NCBI GenBank assembly: GCA_038143535.1
Contig: JAYQMD010000001.1
Location: forward strand, 1,302,001-1,366,000
DNA from: UBA7446 sp038143535
Lineage (GTDB): Bacteria; Bacteroidota; Bacteroidia; Flavobacteriales; Flavobacteriaceae
Reading direction: 5' to 3'
DNA length: 64,000 nucleotides
Shown here: positions 50,290-59,712 of the stretch, in pieces
Position numbering within the stretch: position 1 is the stretch's first letter
Layout: each line of letters opens with the position of its first letter
Notes under the pieces: model-generated
The model's input: the letters and a program-made list of their open reading frames with translations, nothing else
Told to the model about the DNA's origin: nothing
The model's database searches: none
Translations under genes and position numbers: made by a program

Positions 50290-52398
50290 CTAGTAGAAGA
50301 GGTGTCGATTATCAACAATCGTATATTTTTTCTTTAATGCAGCTGTAAGTTCTTGCTGCGCGTTTTGTTCTGCATTGTTCAGCAAAGACGACTTATACCC
50401 TGCGTAGCTGGGTAAAGCTGCAGCAGGCGTTGTTGATGTTGCCTTAACTACATAAACGCCAGTATTTCCCGCAATTGGTTCCGATAGCGCTCCAGAAGGC
50501 ATGCTAAAGGCAGCACCGATAACCTTAGGCTCTTTTGATGCGCCAGCCAACATAGCCGTAAATCTGTTCATAGCCTTGGCCGTACTTGGTGTTTGTCCAA
50601 ATTGGTTGGCAACTTCTTCTAAAGAAGCGTAGTCTTGAATTTGATCAACTATATATGCTTTCTTTTTTTCGTTTAGAACCAATGGTGTTACAGCGGCTGC
50701 GACATCTGCTGCTAAGGCCAGACCTTCAGTCTTGGATGATGTTACCTGAACAATAAGAAAACTGTCTGTATTGTATGAAAAGCGTTTTACATCAGAAACC
50801 TTCCGATCTTCTTCAAAAGCCCATTGTACAACCTGACGTTGGTTGCCTAACCCAGGAAATGATTCGTCCAAAATTTTAAGATCGTTAACCTCACGAATAG
50901 CCAAGCTTTTTTGTTTGGCTAAATCTTCAAAGTCTGTTTCTTTTAGATCAAACTCAAATTGAGACGCTTCTGTATACACTCGGTTTGCCGTAGCATCAGA
51001 AGGAATGAGTTTTTTGGAAATTGTGGCCAGTTTAACCACGTCTTTTTTGTCCAAAACTTCAATGACATGATATCCAAATTCCGTTTCTACAACCCCTTTG
51101 GCACCCTTGCGGTTTCTAAACACAAAATCACTGAACGGCGCGACCATCTCATCTTTGGTGAATTCTGGCAGATCACCTTCATTAGGTCCAGAAGGCCCAT
51201 CTGAATTTTCGCGAGCAAGTTGTGCAAAATCACTTCCGCTGCGTATTTTTCGTAACAAATCATACGCTTTTTTTCTGGCTTGGGATTTTGATCTGCTAAT
51301 ACTTTCCTGGGCACGTGCCGCACCTTTAAAAGCAACTAAAATATGACGTGCTTTCGCCTTACCATTCTTTTTCTTGGCAATCATTTTGGTCAAATTGCTG
51401 TAGCCATTGTCTTCATATGGCCCAAAGACTGCGCCTTTTGAAAGCATAAATAGCGTACTTGCATAGTTACCAGAAAGCTCAGTTTCGCTAACAAAAGCAT
51501 CGTTGTAAGGAACTTCAGAGTATTCACTTACATATGAGGCTATGGCTGTATCGGATACATTGGCAAGCGAAGGAATGATTTCATCCTGCTTGGAAACTTC
51601 GTTAAATATAGATCTGTCAGTTAATAGATTACGCAATTCATTTTCAACACGTAACTTATCATCAGGTGTGGCAACCACATCAAATTGTACGTAACGAACA
51701 CTTCTTGAGGCATCCTGCTCGTAGCTTGCACTGTTTTCATTTATATAAGTTTTAATGTCTTTTTCTGTAACCGCAAATAAGCTGTCGGCTACTGAGGTCA
51801 AAGGAATGCGGACATATTCAATATCTACAAGGTCGTTTTGTAATGCGTAGTCTTGTTGCGCCTCAAAGCTTGTTACGTTGATTCCTGCATTAACCATGTC
51901 TTGGTAGTTTTTTACCCTGATGTTATTTTTAATGGAAGCTTCTTGCGCTTTCCACTGCTCAAAGCCCTGTGGGTTGTTTTGACGTAGATCTATGATAAAG
52001 TCGGTGAAGCGTTGTGGGTCAAATGCGCCGTTTTCGTCGACAAACTGGGGGTCTGATGAAAAATTAGGGTCTGATTTCAGAAACAATTCTATATGTTTTT
52101 TCCCTACCTCAAGTCCCAGTTCTTCAAATGTTTGCTCGAAGACTTTGGCATTGGTGCTTTGCTCAAAAGCAAAGTTAACGGCTTGCATGGAAGTCATGCG
52201 GTAGCTGCGCTCAGCAAAATCTACTTGACGACTGAATTCATCAATGGCAACTTCAGCGTCACCAACAATGAGTACCGGTTCTTGACTTTGGGTGCTGTTG
52301 CCGTCAAAAACGCCTGTGAAAACAAACGCCAGCAACGCCATTCCAATAATGAAAATTAAAAAAATTGAACGCTCTCTGATTTTACCTAAAATAGCCAT
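50290..52398 (-). CDS. PpiD-like peptidyl-prolyl isomerase
   Basis: A 702-residue membrane-anchored foldase of the periplasm. One N-terminal membrane helix (IFLIFIIGMALLAFVFTG) is followed by SurA-N-like helices, and then a parvulin domain centred around residues 345-450 (KARHILVAF, ENSDGPSGPNEGDLPEF, VVETEFGYHVIEVLD). The C-terminal region is less conserved. PpiD-like proteins help newly exported outer-membrane proteins fold. It is the last gene of the envelope operon that starts at coaX, 56 bases after the CNNM gene. Length is a little above E. coli PpiD (623). Confidence 0.92.
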   Translation of the reverse strand: MAILGKIRERSIFLIFIIGMALLAFVFTGVFDGNSTQSQEPVLIVGDAEVAIDEFSRQVDFAERSYRMTSMQAVNFAFEQSTNAKVFEQTFEELGLEVGKKHIELFLKSDPNFSSDPQFVDENGAFDPQRFTDFIIDLRQNNPQGFEQWKAQEASIKNNIRVKNYQDMVNAGINVTSFEAQQDYALQNDLVDIEYVRIPLTSVADSLFAVTEKDIKTYINENSASYEQDASRSVRYVQFDVVATPDDKLRVENELRNLLTDRSIFNEVSKQDEIIPSLANVSDTAIASYVSEYSEVPYNDAFVSETELSGNYASTLFMLSKGAVFGPYEDNGYSNLTKMIAKKKNGKAKARHILVAFKGAARAQESISRSKSQARKKAYDLLRKIRSGSDFAQLARENSDGPSGPNEGDLPEFTKDEMVAPFSDFVFRNRKGAKGVVETEFGYHVIEVLDKKDVVKLATISKKLIPSDATANRVYTEASQFEFDLKETDFEDLAKQKSLAIREVNDLKILDESFPGLGNQRQVVQWAFEEDRKVSDVKRFSYNTDSFLIVQVTSSKTEGLALAADVAAAVTPLVLNEKKKAYIVDQIQDYASLEEVANQFGQTPSTAKAMNRFTAMLAGASKEPKVIGAAFSMPSGALSEPIAGNTGVYVVKATSTTPAAALPSYAGYKSSLLNNAEQNAQQELTAALKKKYTIVDNRHLFY

Positions 52399-52454
52399 GG
52401 TTATTATTTTTGGACTGCTTGCGAAAATACAATTAAAAAGGTGAATTTAAAATG

Positions 52455-53717
52455 CTATTCTGGGTATATACGCACCAAATCTATTTTTGTGTTAGAAACC
52501 TCTAACATTTCGAAGGTAAAACCTTCGATAGAAACACGTTCTCCCTCAGTAGGTATATCGGCTGTATGGTGCACAATTAGCCCTCCTAATGTCTCGTAGG
52601 ATTCAGAAACAGGCAGTTCAATGTTGTGGTCCGTATTGATTTCATCTATTTCTAAACGAGCAGAAAATGTAAAAGAGCCGTCATCGTGTGTAATAGAAAT
52701 ATTGTTAACGGTGTCGTGTTCGTCTTCAATTTCACCAAACAATTCCTCCACAATATCTTCTAGGGTTAGCATTCCAGCCGTACCGCCAAATTCATCCAAA
52801 ACCACAGCAACACTTCTTCGCTTCTTAACCAATTGATTAAAGACATCTTGAATGCGCATGGTTTCGGGAATCCATTCCACTGCTTTAATGATGGCATGAA
52901 GTGATTTCGGTTTTTTAAACATATCAAACGCATGAACATATCCAATGATGTTGTCCATACTTTGTGCATAAATCAAAATTTTAGAAAATCCCGTAGACGA
53001 AAAAATATCCAACAATTCTTTTGGCTTTTCATAGCGGTCTACAGCAACCATCTCGGCCCTAGGCACCATGACTTCTCGGGCTTTTAAATTGGTAAAAGAA
53101 AGTGCGTTGTGAAACAATTGCAATTCGGTATCTTGATTTTCATCACTTGTTGTCTCGATCTGTTCAGATACAAAATCGCCCAACTCAACCTTACTAAAGG
53201 CGATGGGGTCTTCCTGAGTTTGCAATCGAAAAAAGCGTTGTAGCACAACGTCTGAAAACCGCATCACCACCCAGCTGAGTGGTTTCATCAACTGGTAAAA
53301 AACAAAAGCGGGAAGCGCAAATACGCTTAAAAATCTGTTGGCGTAGATTTGAAAAAACACCTTCGGTAAAAATTCTGCTGTAATAAGAATAACGGCCGTT
53401 GATATCAGTGTCTGGTAAAATATAATATAAAGCGGAAGTGAGGCATAGCTTTTATAAACAGGAAATAATTCTTGCACAATGAGCTCCCCAGCGTAAATGC
53501 CATAAACCACTAAAGCTATGTTGTTCCCAACCAACATGGAAACAATAAAGCGCGAAGGGCTTTTTGTAATGCTTTTTAGCAGTGAACCAAAACTTTTCGC
53601 TTGTGTTTTTTGAATTTCAAGCCTGATTTTGTTCGAAGACACAAAGGCAATTTCCATTCCCGAAAAAAACGCCGACAACAAAAGACTGGCTACTAAAACG
53701 CTGATCTCTACTGTCAT
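52455..53717 (-). CDS. CNNM/CorC-type membrane protein with CBS domains
   Basis: A 420-residue protein of the hemolysin/CNNM family. Residues about 1-140 form the DUF21 membrane domain with four hydrophobic segments; two CBS domains follow at about 215-335 (AREVMVPRAEMVAVDR, VLDEFGGTAGMLTLEDIVEELFGEIEDEHD). A C-terminal transporter-associated domain ends at LVRIYPE. Family members are linked to Mg2+ or other cation transport; the flavobacterial paralogue GldE helps gliding, but here there is no gldD neighbour, so GldE is not claimed. Confidence 0.9.
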   Translation of the reverse strand: MTVEISVLVASLLLSAFFSGMEIAFVSSNKIRLEIQKTQAKSFGSLLKSITKSPSRFIVSMLVGNNIALVVYGIYAGELIVQELFPVYKSYASLPLYIIFYQTLISTAVILITAEFLPKVFFQIYANRFLSVFALPAFVFYQLMKPLSWVVMRFSDVVLQRFFRLQTQEDPIAFSKVELGDFVSEQIETTSDENQDTELQLFHNALSFTNLKAREVMVPRAEMVAVDRYEKPKELLDIFSSTGFSKILIYAQSMDNIIGYVHAFDMFKKPKSLHAIIKAVEWIPETMRIQDVFNQLVKKRRSVAVVLDEFGGTAGMLTLEDIVEELFGEIEDEHDTVNNISITHDDGSFTFSARLEIDEINTDHNIELPVSESYETLGGLIVHHTADIPTEGERVSIEGFTFEMLEVSNTKIDLVRIYPE

Positions 53718-53722
53718 ATGTA

Positions 53723-53917
53723 TTATTGATCCTTACGCTGCTCAAGCTTTTTGCGATAACGCCTTCTAATGAAGTACATAAACACAGCAACACCCGTGAT
53801 GGCAATATCTATGTTTGTACGTGCGTTTTCTGTTCCATAATAGTTAATGGCGCGAAACAAAAATAATCCTCCAAAAACCAGGTATATAATTTCGGATATG
53901 CGGTAAAATTTTATCAT
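53723..53917 (-). CDS. Small two-helix membrane protein
   Basis: A 64-residue protein with two hydrophobic stretches (about 8-24 and 38-48) and a basic tail RRRYRKKLEQRKDQ. It overlaps the lptC stop by 4 bases and precedes the CNNM gene by 5, so it is clearly part of the operon. The gene is well placed in relatives as I recall, but no function is known. Confidence 0.75.
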   Translation of the reverse strand: MIKFYRISEIIYLVFGGLFLFRAINYYGTENARTNIDIAITGVAVFMYFIRRRYRKKLEQRKDQ

Positions 53918-54471
53918 AATTCTTCTTCTTCAACTATTACATTCCCAACAAGTGGGCCTGTGGTTATTTTATCAAACGATCTGCTGGCATCTAGAACGTT
54001 AGCAGCAATGTCATAATCTTCATTTTTAAAGGTAAAGTATTCTTCTGTAAAAACCCACTCCTTGTTTATATCCCAATACAGTTGGGAGGTATTTAGCACA
54101 GCACCCTCGGGCGTAATTATAAAAACATTGCCGCGCAGGTCTACAAGATCTGTTCTTGAATACATAATACCATAATCTGCTTTTACATGTGTTTCATTAT
54201 TGTTTTCGTCATATAAAACAACTTGAACCCCATTGGGAAATTCAGAATAAGGGAAAGGCTGATTGGTGTAGTCTATGTTCTTTGGTGCCGTCAATACAGC
54301 TATGGTTTTTGCAAGCTCGGTGTAGACTACGCGTATCGTATCCGCTTCGCCAATAGGAAGTGCATCAAACTGACTAATGGTTTTGAGTTGTGCAAAATTA
54401 TCTTTGCACGAAAAACTAACCAATGCTACAAACACCGCAATAAACTTTAAAACGTGTACGGGTTGCTTCAT
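53914..54471 (-). CDS. lptC: LPS export ABC transporter periplasmic protein LptC
   Basis: A 185-residue protein with an N-terminal signal ending in VSFSC, so it may be a lipoprotein rather than the bitopic E. coli form. The body has the beta-jellyroll pieces HVKADYGIMYSRTDLVDLRGNVFIITPEGAVLNTSQLYWD and an end EDYDIAANVLDASRSF, as in LptC/YrbK proteins that pass lipopolysaccharide from LptBFG to LptA. Adjacent, without gap, to the repeat protein gene. waaA elsewhere in the window supplies Kdo to the same molecule. Confidence 0.85.
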   Translation of the reverse strand: MKQPVHVLKFIAVFVALVSFSCKDNFAQLKTISQFDALPIGEADTIRVVYTELAKTIAVLTAPKNIDYTNQPFPYSEFPNGVQVVLYDENNNETHVKADYGIMYSRTDLVDLRGNVFIITPEGAVLNTSQLYWDINKEWVFTEEYFTFKNEDYDIAANVLDASRSFDKITTGPLVGNVIVEEEEL

Positions 54472-55848
54472 CTACAATTGGGGAACCGTTACGCTACTGT
54501 TGATCCAACATGAAAAGCTTATGGTTTCTCCTGCTCTGCCTTCCGTAAAAATATCTGTTTTACTAGGTGCTCTGCCTTCGTAACTAGCCGCTAATTTAAG
54601 TGCCGTTTTCTTTACACCAGAATCTACCGTAGCAGCCTTCCGTGCCGTTTTTGCAGCCAACCAATAAACCGCACGTTTCTCAAACTGGGTATTGCCACAA
54701 TCGTTTGCACTGGCAGCATACAAACTTGCGATAAGCATATAAGCTTTCCCCATAGAGGGACGGTTTTTTAGTGCTTTTCTAGCATAAGATCTAGACATAC
54801 TCTTCAAGTTTCTTTTCTTAAATTTAACAGCAATCTTATAGAGAATATCTGCCTTGCGATACTGGTCTTGCTCCAATGTCAAGGATTCTTCATAATAAGC
54901 CAATGCGGCTTTACTTTCACCCGCTTTATCTTTTAATATACCCAAGTAATAAGCCGAGTTCGCTGATGGGTTAATGGCGTGTAGCGCCTCCACCAATTCT
55001 ACAAACAGCGGATCGTCTGCGCATTCTTTGGCGTCCATACGGCTTGCCGCACGGTTTAGCCATACACTGTTTGATCTGTTGGCTTCAAAGTTTTTGCGGT
55101 ATAGTGGAATGAGGTTCTCACAACTAGACTCTTTTGAGATCATGGCATCAAGATTGCCCGCATAAGTTGAAAATGCAAACGTATTGGTCTCATAAACACG
55201 TTTGTTGCGTTGTTCTCTAGAAGTTAATGCTTCTCCAGTCTCCAGCTTCTTTAAAATTACATCTAGCTTTTTAGCTAAATTGGTTTGCTCTAGCGCAAAT
55301 TTTTCTGAAACCTCCTCGTACTTATCAAAAAGCAATTCTGCGGTCTTATCGCCTTGTTTATAAAGCTGATAAGCCGTTTTAAAATATGTGTATAGGCGCT
55401 TTGGGCTTGTAAAGCTATTAGGATCCTGCGTGAACGCCTGATCAAATATTTCATAAGCTTCACGCTTGGTACCTAGCTTGTTTTCTACCATAACTTGTGC
55501 TTTTGAAGAAAGGATTTTCCCCACTTCACTGGCACCTCTTTTAGTATTGGGAAAATACGTTAACCAGTCATCGTATAACGACATCAGTGAGGCCTGAAGT
55601 GCGGCCTTATCGTCTGTTGCTTTCTTGATTTTGTGGTTGAGTATGCGCTCGCCATATATAAAGGTTGCCACATTAAGTTCTGGGCAATTGTTACGCACCT
55701 CAAGCCAAGGCTGATAAGCCGAATCGAAATTTTTAACCTTTGCAAACTCGGCAAAAATTGACAAATTGGAGGGGCAAGAACTTTTATCAAACTGAGCCTT
55801 CGCAATCAGACCACTAGCCATCATTAAAAGAAGTATTTTATTTTTCAT
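54472..55848 (-). CDS. Exported TPR-like repeat protein
   Basis: A 458-residue protein with a signal peptide (MKNKILLLMMASGLIAKAQ). The mature part is helical, with tetratricopeptide-like pieces such as NSAYYLGILKDKAGESKAALAYYEESLTL and YRKADILYKIAVKFKKRNLKSMSRSYARKALKNRP in the second half. Such proteins act as scaffolds at the envelope. It sits between a beta-barrel gene and lptC (no gap), so a role in outer-membrane assembly is plausible but inferred. Confidence 0.8.
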   Translation of the reverse strand: MKNKILLLMMASGLIAKAQFDKSSCPSNLSIFAEFAKVKNFDSAYQPWLEVRNNCPELNVATFIYGERILNHKIKKATDDKAALQASLMSLYDDWLTYFPNTKRGASEVGKILSSKAQVMVENKLGTKREAYEIFDQAFTQDPNSFTSPKRLYTYFKTAYQLYKQGDKTAELLFDKYEEVSEKFALEQTNLAKKLDVILKKLETGEALTSREQRNKRVYETNTFAFSTYAGNLDAMISKESSCENLIPLYRKNFEANRSNSVWLNRAASRMDAKECADDPLFVELVEALHAINPSANSAYYLGILKDKAGESKAALAYYEESLTLEQDQYRKADILYKIAVKFKKRNLKSMSRSYARKALKNRPSMGKAYMLIASLYAASANDCGNTQFEKRAVYWLAAKTARKAATVDSGVKKTALKLAASYEGRAPSKTDIFTEGRAGETISFSCWINSSVTVPQL

Positions 55849-55856
55849 ATCCGTTA

Positions 55857-57101
55857 TTAATCGTATTTACGTTTTATAAACCAAATATCGCTCAAAGAAA
55901 AGCCAAGCATAATATTGGCATAATTCTCTTTAACTAAACCGTCATCAAGCGTTCCTAGTTGTCCTAGCTCAACTCCAATATTAATCTTTGATAAACCTCC
56001 TACTGGAAAACCTAATCCAAAGGTCATGCCAAAATCTTCAATGGTTTGGTTATTTAGCACTAGGCCCGTATTTTCAAAACGAGCACCGACTCGATATGTC
56101 ATCATGCTAACATAACTTGTGAACGAATTGTATTTTGGAATATAAAATCCACCAACAGACAACCTTGAGGTTGCTTCATATTTGACGTTGGTATTCGCTT
56201 CCAATGGGTTTTTGATTCCTTTTGAGGTATTCATGTAGTTGATGCCAACAAACCATTTGTGTGCAACGCCAAAACCTGCTCCTAAATTTGTTTCAGATGA
56301 AAATTTATTCGATGTGTTGGCCAAACTGCCCAAGTCTATGGTTTCTTGTGAGCCAAAACCCCCGGTTGTTGAAACCGAAGAAACAGTTCTTGTGTTCATG
56401 CTTTCCAAAGAAGTTTCTGGCGTGTAGGTAGCTGAAAGCTGTAAAATGTATTTTGATTTAATACGCCTTTGATAATGCGCCCCGAACACATAGTTAAGAC
56501 CACTCAGTTCAGAGCGAGTTAGAATCTGTGTGTCAAATTGTACGCCAGAAATATTATGAGTGAAGGCTTTCTCGGTGAAACCAAAATTATAGTTTGCCAT
56601 AATTCCCAAGCTCAAATTTTTAAATGGAGATAAAGCTACCCCCAAAAAAGTTGTATTTACACCACCCGAGCCTTTGTAAAAAGTTGTTGTATCAAGGTTA
56701 TCCAACTGGCCTGTTACACTCATTCTGTAGCCCAAACTGGTCTTTGGTTTTAATCCAAAGCTGAATGCAAAAAACTTTGTTGGCACACTTAACGAGAGGT
56801 AATTGAGTGACGCTGCTGAAGTATGAGCCGTTCCGCTACTGGATGTTTGCTCAACAGAACTGTATCTTGCACCTACGCGATACTGGACATAATTTAATTT
56901 TTTAAGTGTCGCTGGGTTGTCTAGACTAAAATGTGTGCTGTCGGCATATACCGTGATACCGCCCATCATATTGTTCTCAGCCGTATTGGCAGTTGCAGGT
57001 TGTCCAAATCCATAAAACGAATAGGGAGATAAGGTTGCATTTTGACCATATGAAAATGCAGCAATTGCAACAACAAAAAAACTCAGAAATCTATTTTTCA
57101 T
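55857..57101 (-). CDS. Outer-membrane beta-barrel protein of unknown function
   Basis: A 414-residue protein with a signal peptide (MKNRFLSFFVVAIAAFSYGQ). The mature N-terminus NATLSPYSFYGFGQPATAN is followed by many alternating Tyr/Ser/Gly strands (NYLSLSVPTKFFAFSFGLKP, ALSPFKNLSLGIMANYNFGFTE) and ends with IMLGFSLSDIWFIKRKYD. It looks like a FadL- or porin-like barrel. It overlaps the end of coaX by 11 bases and precedes the repeat protein by 8. Substrate unknown. Confidence 0.82.
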   Translation of the reverse strand: MKNRFLSFFVVAIAAFSYGQNATLSPYSFYGFGQPATANTAENNMMGGITVYADSTHFSLDNPATLKKLNYVQYRVGARYSSVEQTSSSGTAHTSAASLNYLSLSVPTKFFAFSFGLKPKTSLGYRMSVTGQLDNLDTTTFYKGSGGVNTTFLGVALSPFKNLSLGIMANYNFGFTEKAFTHNISGVQFDTQILTRSELSGLNYVFGAHYQRRIKSKYILQLSATYTPETSLESMNTRTVSSVSTTGGFGSQETIDLGSLANTSNKFSSETNLGAGFGVAHKWFVGINYMNTSKGIKNPLEANTNVKYEATSRLSVGGFYIPKYNSFTSYVSMMTYRVGARFENTGLVLNNQTIEDFGMTFGLGFPVGGLSKINIGVELGQLGTLDDGLVKENYANIMLGFSLSDIWFIKRKYD

Positions 57102-57834
57102 GAAATGTATTGAACGTCAGTAGGTTCTGAAGGCCGATTAATATTAATTCAGCATCCGCAAATATGGTGTATTTTATGTTTTTAATCAAAAAATTAGCAT
57201 CTCCACCTGTTAAAATTATGGTAAAATCTCCGAATTTTTTGTTAAATGCATCGATATGGGCATGAACCTCAGAGATAACTCCAGCCTCAACACCCATAGA
57301 CATGCTTGAGGAAGTGGATATTCCTATTGCTGGTACCTCATCTGTTGGGTCTAGCAAAGGGAGATTTGCCGTAAACATATGTAAGGCGCCGTAGCGCATG
57401 GCTCTTCCAGGTGAAATAGCTCCTCCAGCGTGATGGCCGTTTGCATCCATAAAATCATAGGTAATACAACTCCCGGCATCAATTACTAGTACAGGAGTGT
57501 TAGGATGTGTAGCCATAGCACCAGACAAAGCAGCCCTACGGTCAATTCCCAAGGCATTGATATTATCATAGGCAGTTGTGAAAGGGTATTTTGTAGTGTC
57601 GTCTATAAAAGCAAAATCACATGACTGCGGCAATAATGATAGTATTTGCTTTGTTGATGCCCCCACGCTGCCTACTAAAACGGTTGTAAATGGTGCTTTT
57701 TGGTGAAATAAAGCCCATTCGTGCATAGACCAATCGGAACATTTACCACTTTCTTTTAGTGCGTTTGCTTCAAAGTAACCGTATTTGGTATGGGTGTTGC
57801 CAATGTCCAGTACCAAATGCTGCTGCTTACTCAT
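57091..57834 (-). CDS. coaX: Type III pantothenate kinase
   Basis: CoaX phosphorylates pantothenate, the first step of CoA synthesis. The 247-residue ASKHA-fold kinase has DIGNTHTKYGYF (phosphate 1), LGIDRRAALSGAM, VIDAGSCITYDFM and GGAISPGRAMRYGALH, then FTIILTGGDANFL. ATG 57834 gives the family start MSKQQHLVLDIGN; an earlier ATG at 57873 adds 13 unlikely residues. It opens the operon leading to lptC and the isomerase. Confidence 0.95.
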   Translation of the reverse strand: MSKQQHLVLDIGNTHTKYGYFEANALKESGKCSDWSMHEWALFHQKAPFTTVLVGSVGASTKQILSLLPQSCDFAFIDDTTKYPFTTAYDNINALGIDRRAALSGAMATHPNTPVLVIDAGSCITYDFMDANGHHAGGAISPGRAMRYGALHMFTANLPLLDPTDEVPAIGISTSSSMSMGVEAGVISEVHAHIDAFNKKFGDFTIILTGGDANFLIKNIKYTIFADAELILIGLQNLLTFNTFHEK

Positions 57835-57866
57835 GGGGTAAAAGTAGAAGTTTTTTTCCAAGCGGC

Positions 57867-57896
57867 TTGCCAATTCTTGGAAAGCAAGTATATTTG
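57867..57896 (+). promoter_or_regulatory. Promoter of tRNA-Phe
   Basis: TTG (57867-57869), 19 bases, TATATTTG (57889-57896): a perfect Bacteroidota promoter. The start would be near 57899, 16 bases before the tRNA. Confidence 0.8.
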
Positions 57897-57914
57897 TCCC
57901 TGCAAATTTTGCAT

Positions 57915-57987
57915 GGTACCTTAGCTCAGTTGGTAGAGCAAAGGACTGAAAATCCTTGTGTCCCTGGTTCGATTCCTGGAGGTACCA
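57915..57987 (+). tRNA. tRNA-Phe, anticodon GAA
   Basis: A 73-nt tRNA with acceptor stem GGTACCT/AGGTACC and discriminator A. The D arm is GCTCAGTTGGTAGAGC, the anticodon stem AAGGA/TCCTT encloses loop CTGAAAA with anticodon GAA, and the T arm is CCTGGTTCGATTCCTGG. CCA is not encoded. It lies on plus between coaX and a pseudouridine synthase gene on minus, with its own promoter and terminator. Confidence 0.97.
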
Positions 57988-57990
57988 CTT

Positions 57991-58030
57991 GACCCTAATT
58001 ATTTGATATTCAATTAGTTAGGGTCTTTTT
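57991..58030 (+). terminator. Terminator of tRNA-Phe
   Basis: GACCCTAA (57991-57998) pairs perfectly with TTAGGGTC (58018-58025), with additional AATT pairs inside the loop region, followed by five T. It begins three bases after the tRNA. Confidence 0.85.
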
Positions 58031-58053
58031 ATTTTGATGATTTTGAATAGGAA

Positions 58054-58791
58054 TTACAACATCTTTAACTGCTGTACCTCTGTCTGCGATAAATGACGCC
58101 AGTGTCCACGGGGTAAATCTTTCTTTGTAAGCCCCGCAAACAAAACGCGGTCTAGGGTTTTTACCTCATAGCCTAAATGCTCAAAAATGCGTCTCACGAT
58201 TCGATTACGTCCCGAATGGAGGGCAATACCCACCTCGCATTTGGAGGCACCCTGTACATAACTCACTTCATCGGCTTTGATAGTTCCATCATCAAGATTA
58301 ATACCCTCCTTTATGCTTTGCAAGTGATGCCCATTTACGTTTTTGTCTAGCACAACGTGATAGAGTTTTTTTACGCCTGTGCTTGGGTGTGTGAGTTTTT
58401 TAGCCAAATCTCCATCATTGGTAAACAACAACAGCCCAGTTGTGGGGCGATCTAACCTGCCCACAGGCACGATGCGCGCCTTGGTAGCATTGGCCACCAA
58501 ATCCATCACGGTTTTTCGACCTTTTTCGTCCCGTGTTGTAGCAAGAAATCCTTTTGGCTTGTTCAGCAATACATAGGTAGGTTTTTCGGCCTTTAAGCGC
58601 TGTCCATCAAATTGGACTTCATCTGTCGGCTTAACCTTATAACCCATTTCGGTGATGACCTTGTTGTTCACTTTTACAGAACCTATCTTGATATGCATGT
58701 CCGCTTCTCGACGTGAACAAATACCCGCATGGGCAATGAACTTATTCAATCGAATCCCTTCGCTGGGTTTTTGTGGTTTTTTCTTATTCAT
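58054..58791 (-). CDS. RsuA/RluB/RluF-family pseudouridine synthase
   Basis: A 245-residue rRNA pseudouridine synthase. An N-terminal S4 domain (IRLNKFIAHAGICSRREADMHIKIGSVKVN) precedes the catalytic domain with GRLDRPTTGLLLFTNDGDLA, where the Asp of RLDxxTxG is catalytic. It ends with SGRNRIVRRIFEHLGYEVKTLDRV. RluB (23S U2605) is the best guess within the family. ATG 58791 (MNKKKPQKPSEG) is chosen; an ATG at 58812 adds seven residues. It is the last gene of the isoprenoid run. Confidence 0.92.
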   Translation of the reverse strand: MNKKKPQKPSEGIRLNKFIAHAGICSRREADMHIKIGSVKVNNKVITEMGYKVKPTDEVQFDGQRLKAEKPTYVLLNKPKGFLATTRDEKGRKTVMDLVANATKARIVPVGRLDRPTTGLLLFTNDGDLAKKLTHPSTGVKKLYHVVLDKNVNGHHLQSIKEGINLDDGTIKADEVSYVQGASKCEVGIALHSGRNRIVRRIFEHLGYEVKTLDRVLFAGLTKKDLPRGHWRHLSQTEVQQLKML

Positions 58792-58823
58792 GGCCGTGGT
58801 TATGCCTTGCAAAAGTAAGAAGC

Positions 58824-59711
58824 TTAAACGTTAAGGCGTAGTAAAGGCAGACTTATTATACCAAATAAAATAATTAGTCGTGTTAATTGGAGTAATAATC
58901 CCATATGCCGGGTACTAGAAAGTCGCCACAACAACAACAACAACAGCAGCAACAACACAAAAGCAGACACAAAATAATAAATCATGGCATTGAGTGAAAA
59001 AAATGTATACAACAGCACAATCACGAGTAAAGCACATGCTATCAAAATACTAATGAGTTTTTTGGTTCGTTTTTCGCCCCAAACCACTGGAAAGGTTTGG
59101 TAGTTCTGTGCCAAATCTCCTTTGAGGTTATACAAGTCCTTTACAAATTCACGAATACTGACCAGCGTATACAGATAGGCTGCATGGGTAAAAATTTCCA
59201 ATGAAAAATTGTTATAATAAACCGTAATAGCAAAGAAGGGCAATAAGGTCAGGAGGGTACTTGTTAGGGTGCCAAACCACAAATCGCGTTTAAGAAGCGA
59301 GGAATACATAAACATGGCCACCATATAGCATGTGAAAAACAGCACCGCGCGAAACGACACATAGCTGGCGACCAAAAGGGCCATCAATGAGCAAATGAAA
59401 TACATGGCCAATTTAGCTTTGGCAGAAATATGACGCTCTAGTATGGTTTTTTGAGGACGATTAATAAGGTCTTTCTCCTCGTCAAAAAAAGCGTTAAAAA
59501 TATACCCCCCAGAAACACTAAACCCTGTAGATAGCACTATCAACCATAGTTCAACATTCTTTAGGGTTGGTATGATGTCTATTTTAGAAAAAATAAATAC
59601 TGCGGTGAGTACTTGGGCTAACATAAGGACACTAACGTTGACAACTCTTACTAAAGAGAACAGACCAATTGCCTGTAAAAACAATTGCTTTGATGAAGAT
59701 GGGGCACGCAT
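58824..59711 (-). CDS. UbiA-family prenyltransferase
   Basis: A 295-residue intramembrane prenyltransferase with eight or nine hydrophobic segments. The two Asp-rich motifs are NAFFDEEKDLINRP and DLYNLKGD, as in (digeranyl)geranylgeranylglyceryl-phosphate synthase and menaquinone-type enzymes. In flavobacteria this gene is usually annotated as geranylgeranylglycerol-phosphate geranylgeranyltransferase by similarity to archaeal enzymes; the actual acceptor here is unknown. It lies one base from mevalonate kinase and so uses the isoprenoid supply made by its operon. Confidence 0.85.
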   Translation of the reverse strand: MRAPSSSKQLFLQAIGLFSLVRVVNVSVLMLAQVLTAVFIFSKIDIIPTLKNVELWLIVLSTGFSVSGGYIFNAFFDEEKDLINRPQKTILERHISAKAKLAMYFICSLMALLVASYVSFRAVLFFTCYMVAMFMYSSLLKRDLWFGTLTSTLLTLLPFFAITVYYNNFSLEIFTHAAYLYTLVSIREFVKDLYNLKGDLAQNYQTFPVVWGEKRTKKLISILIACALLVIVLLYTFFSLNAMIYYFVSAFVLLLLLLLLLWRLSSTRHMGLLLQLTRLIILFGIISLPLLRLNV

Positions 59712-59712
59712 C

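Noticed and set aside
52455..53717. Assignment of the CNNM-type protein as GldE
   Set aside because: Domain layout fits, but gldD is not adjacent and the operon context is lptC/PpiD, so only the general family is claimed.
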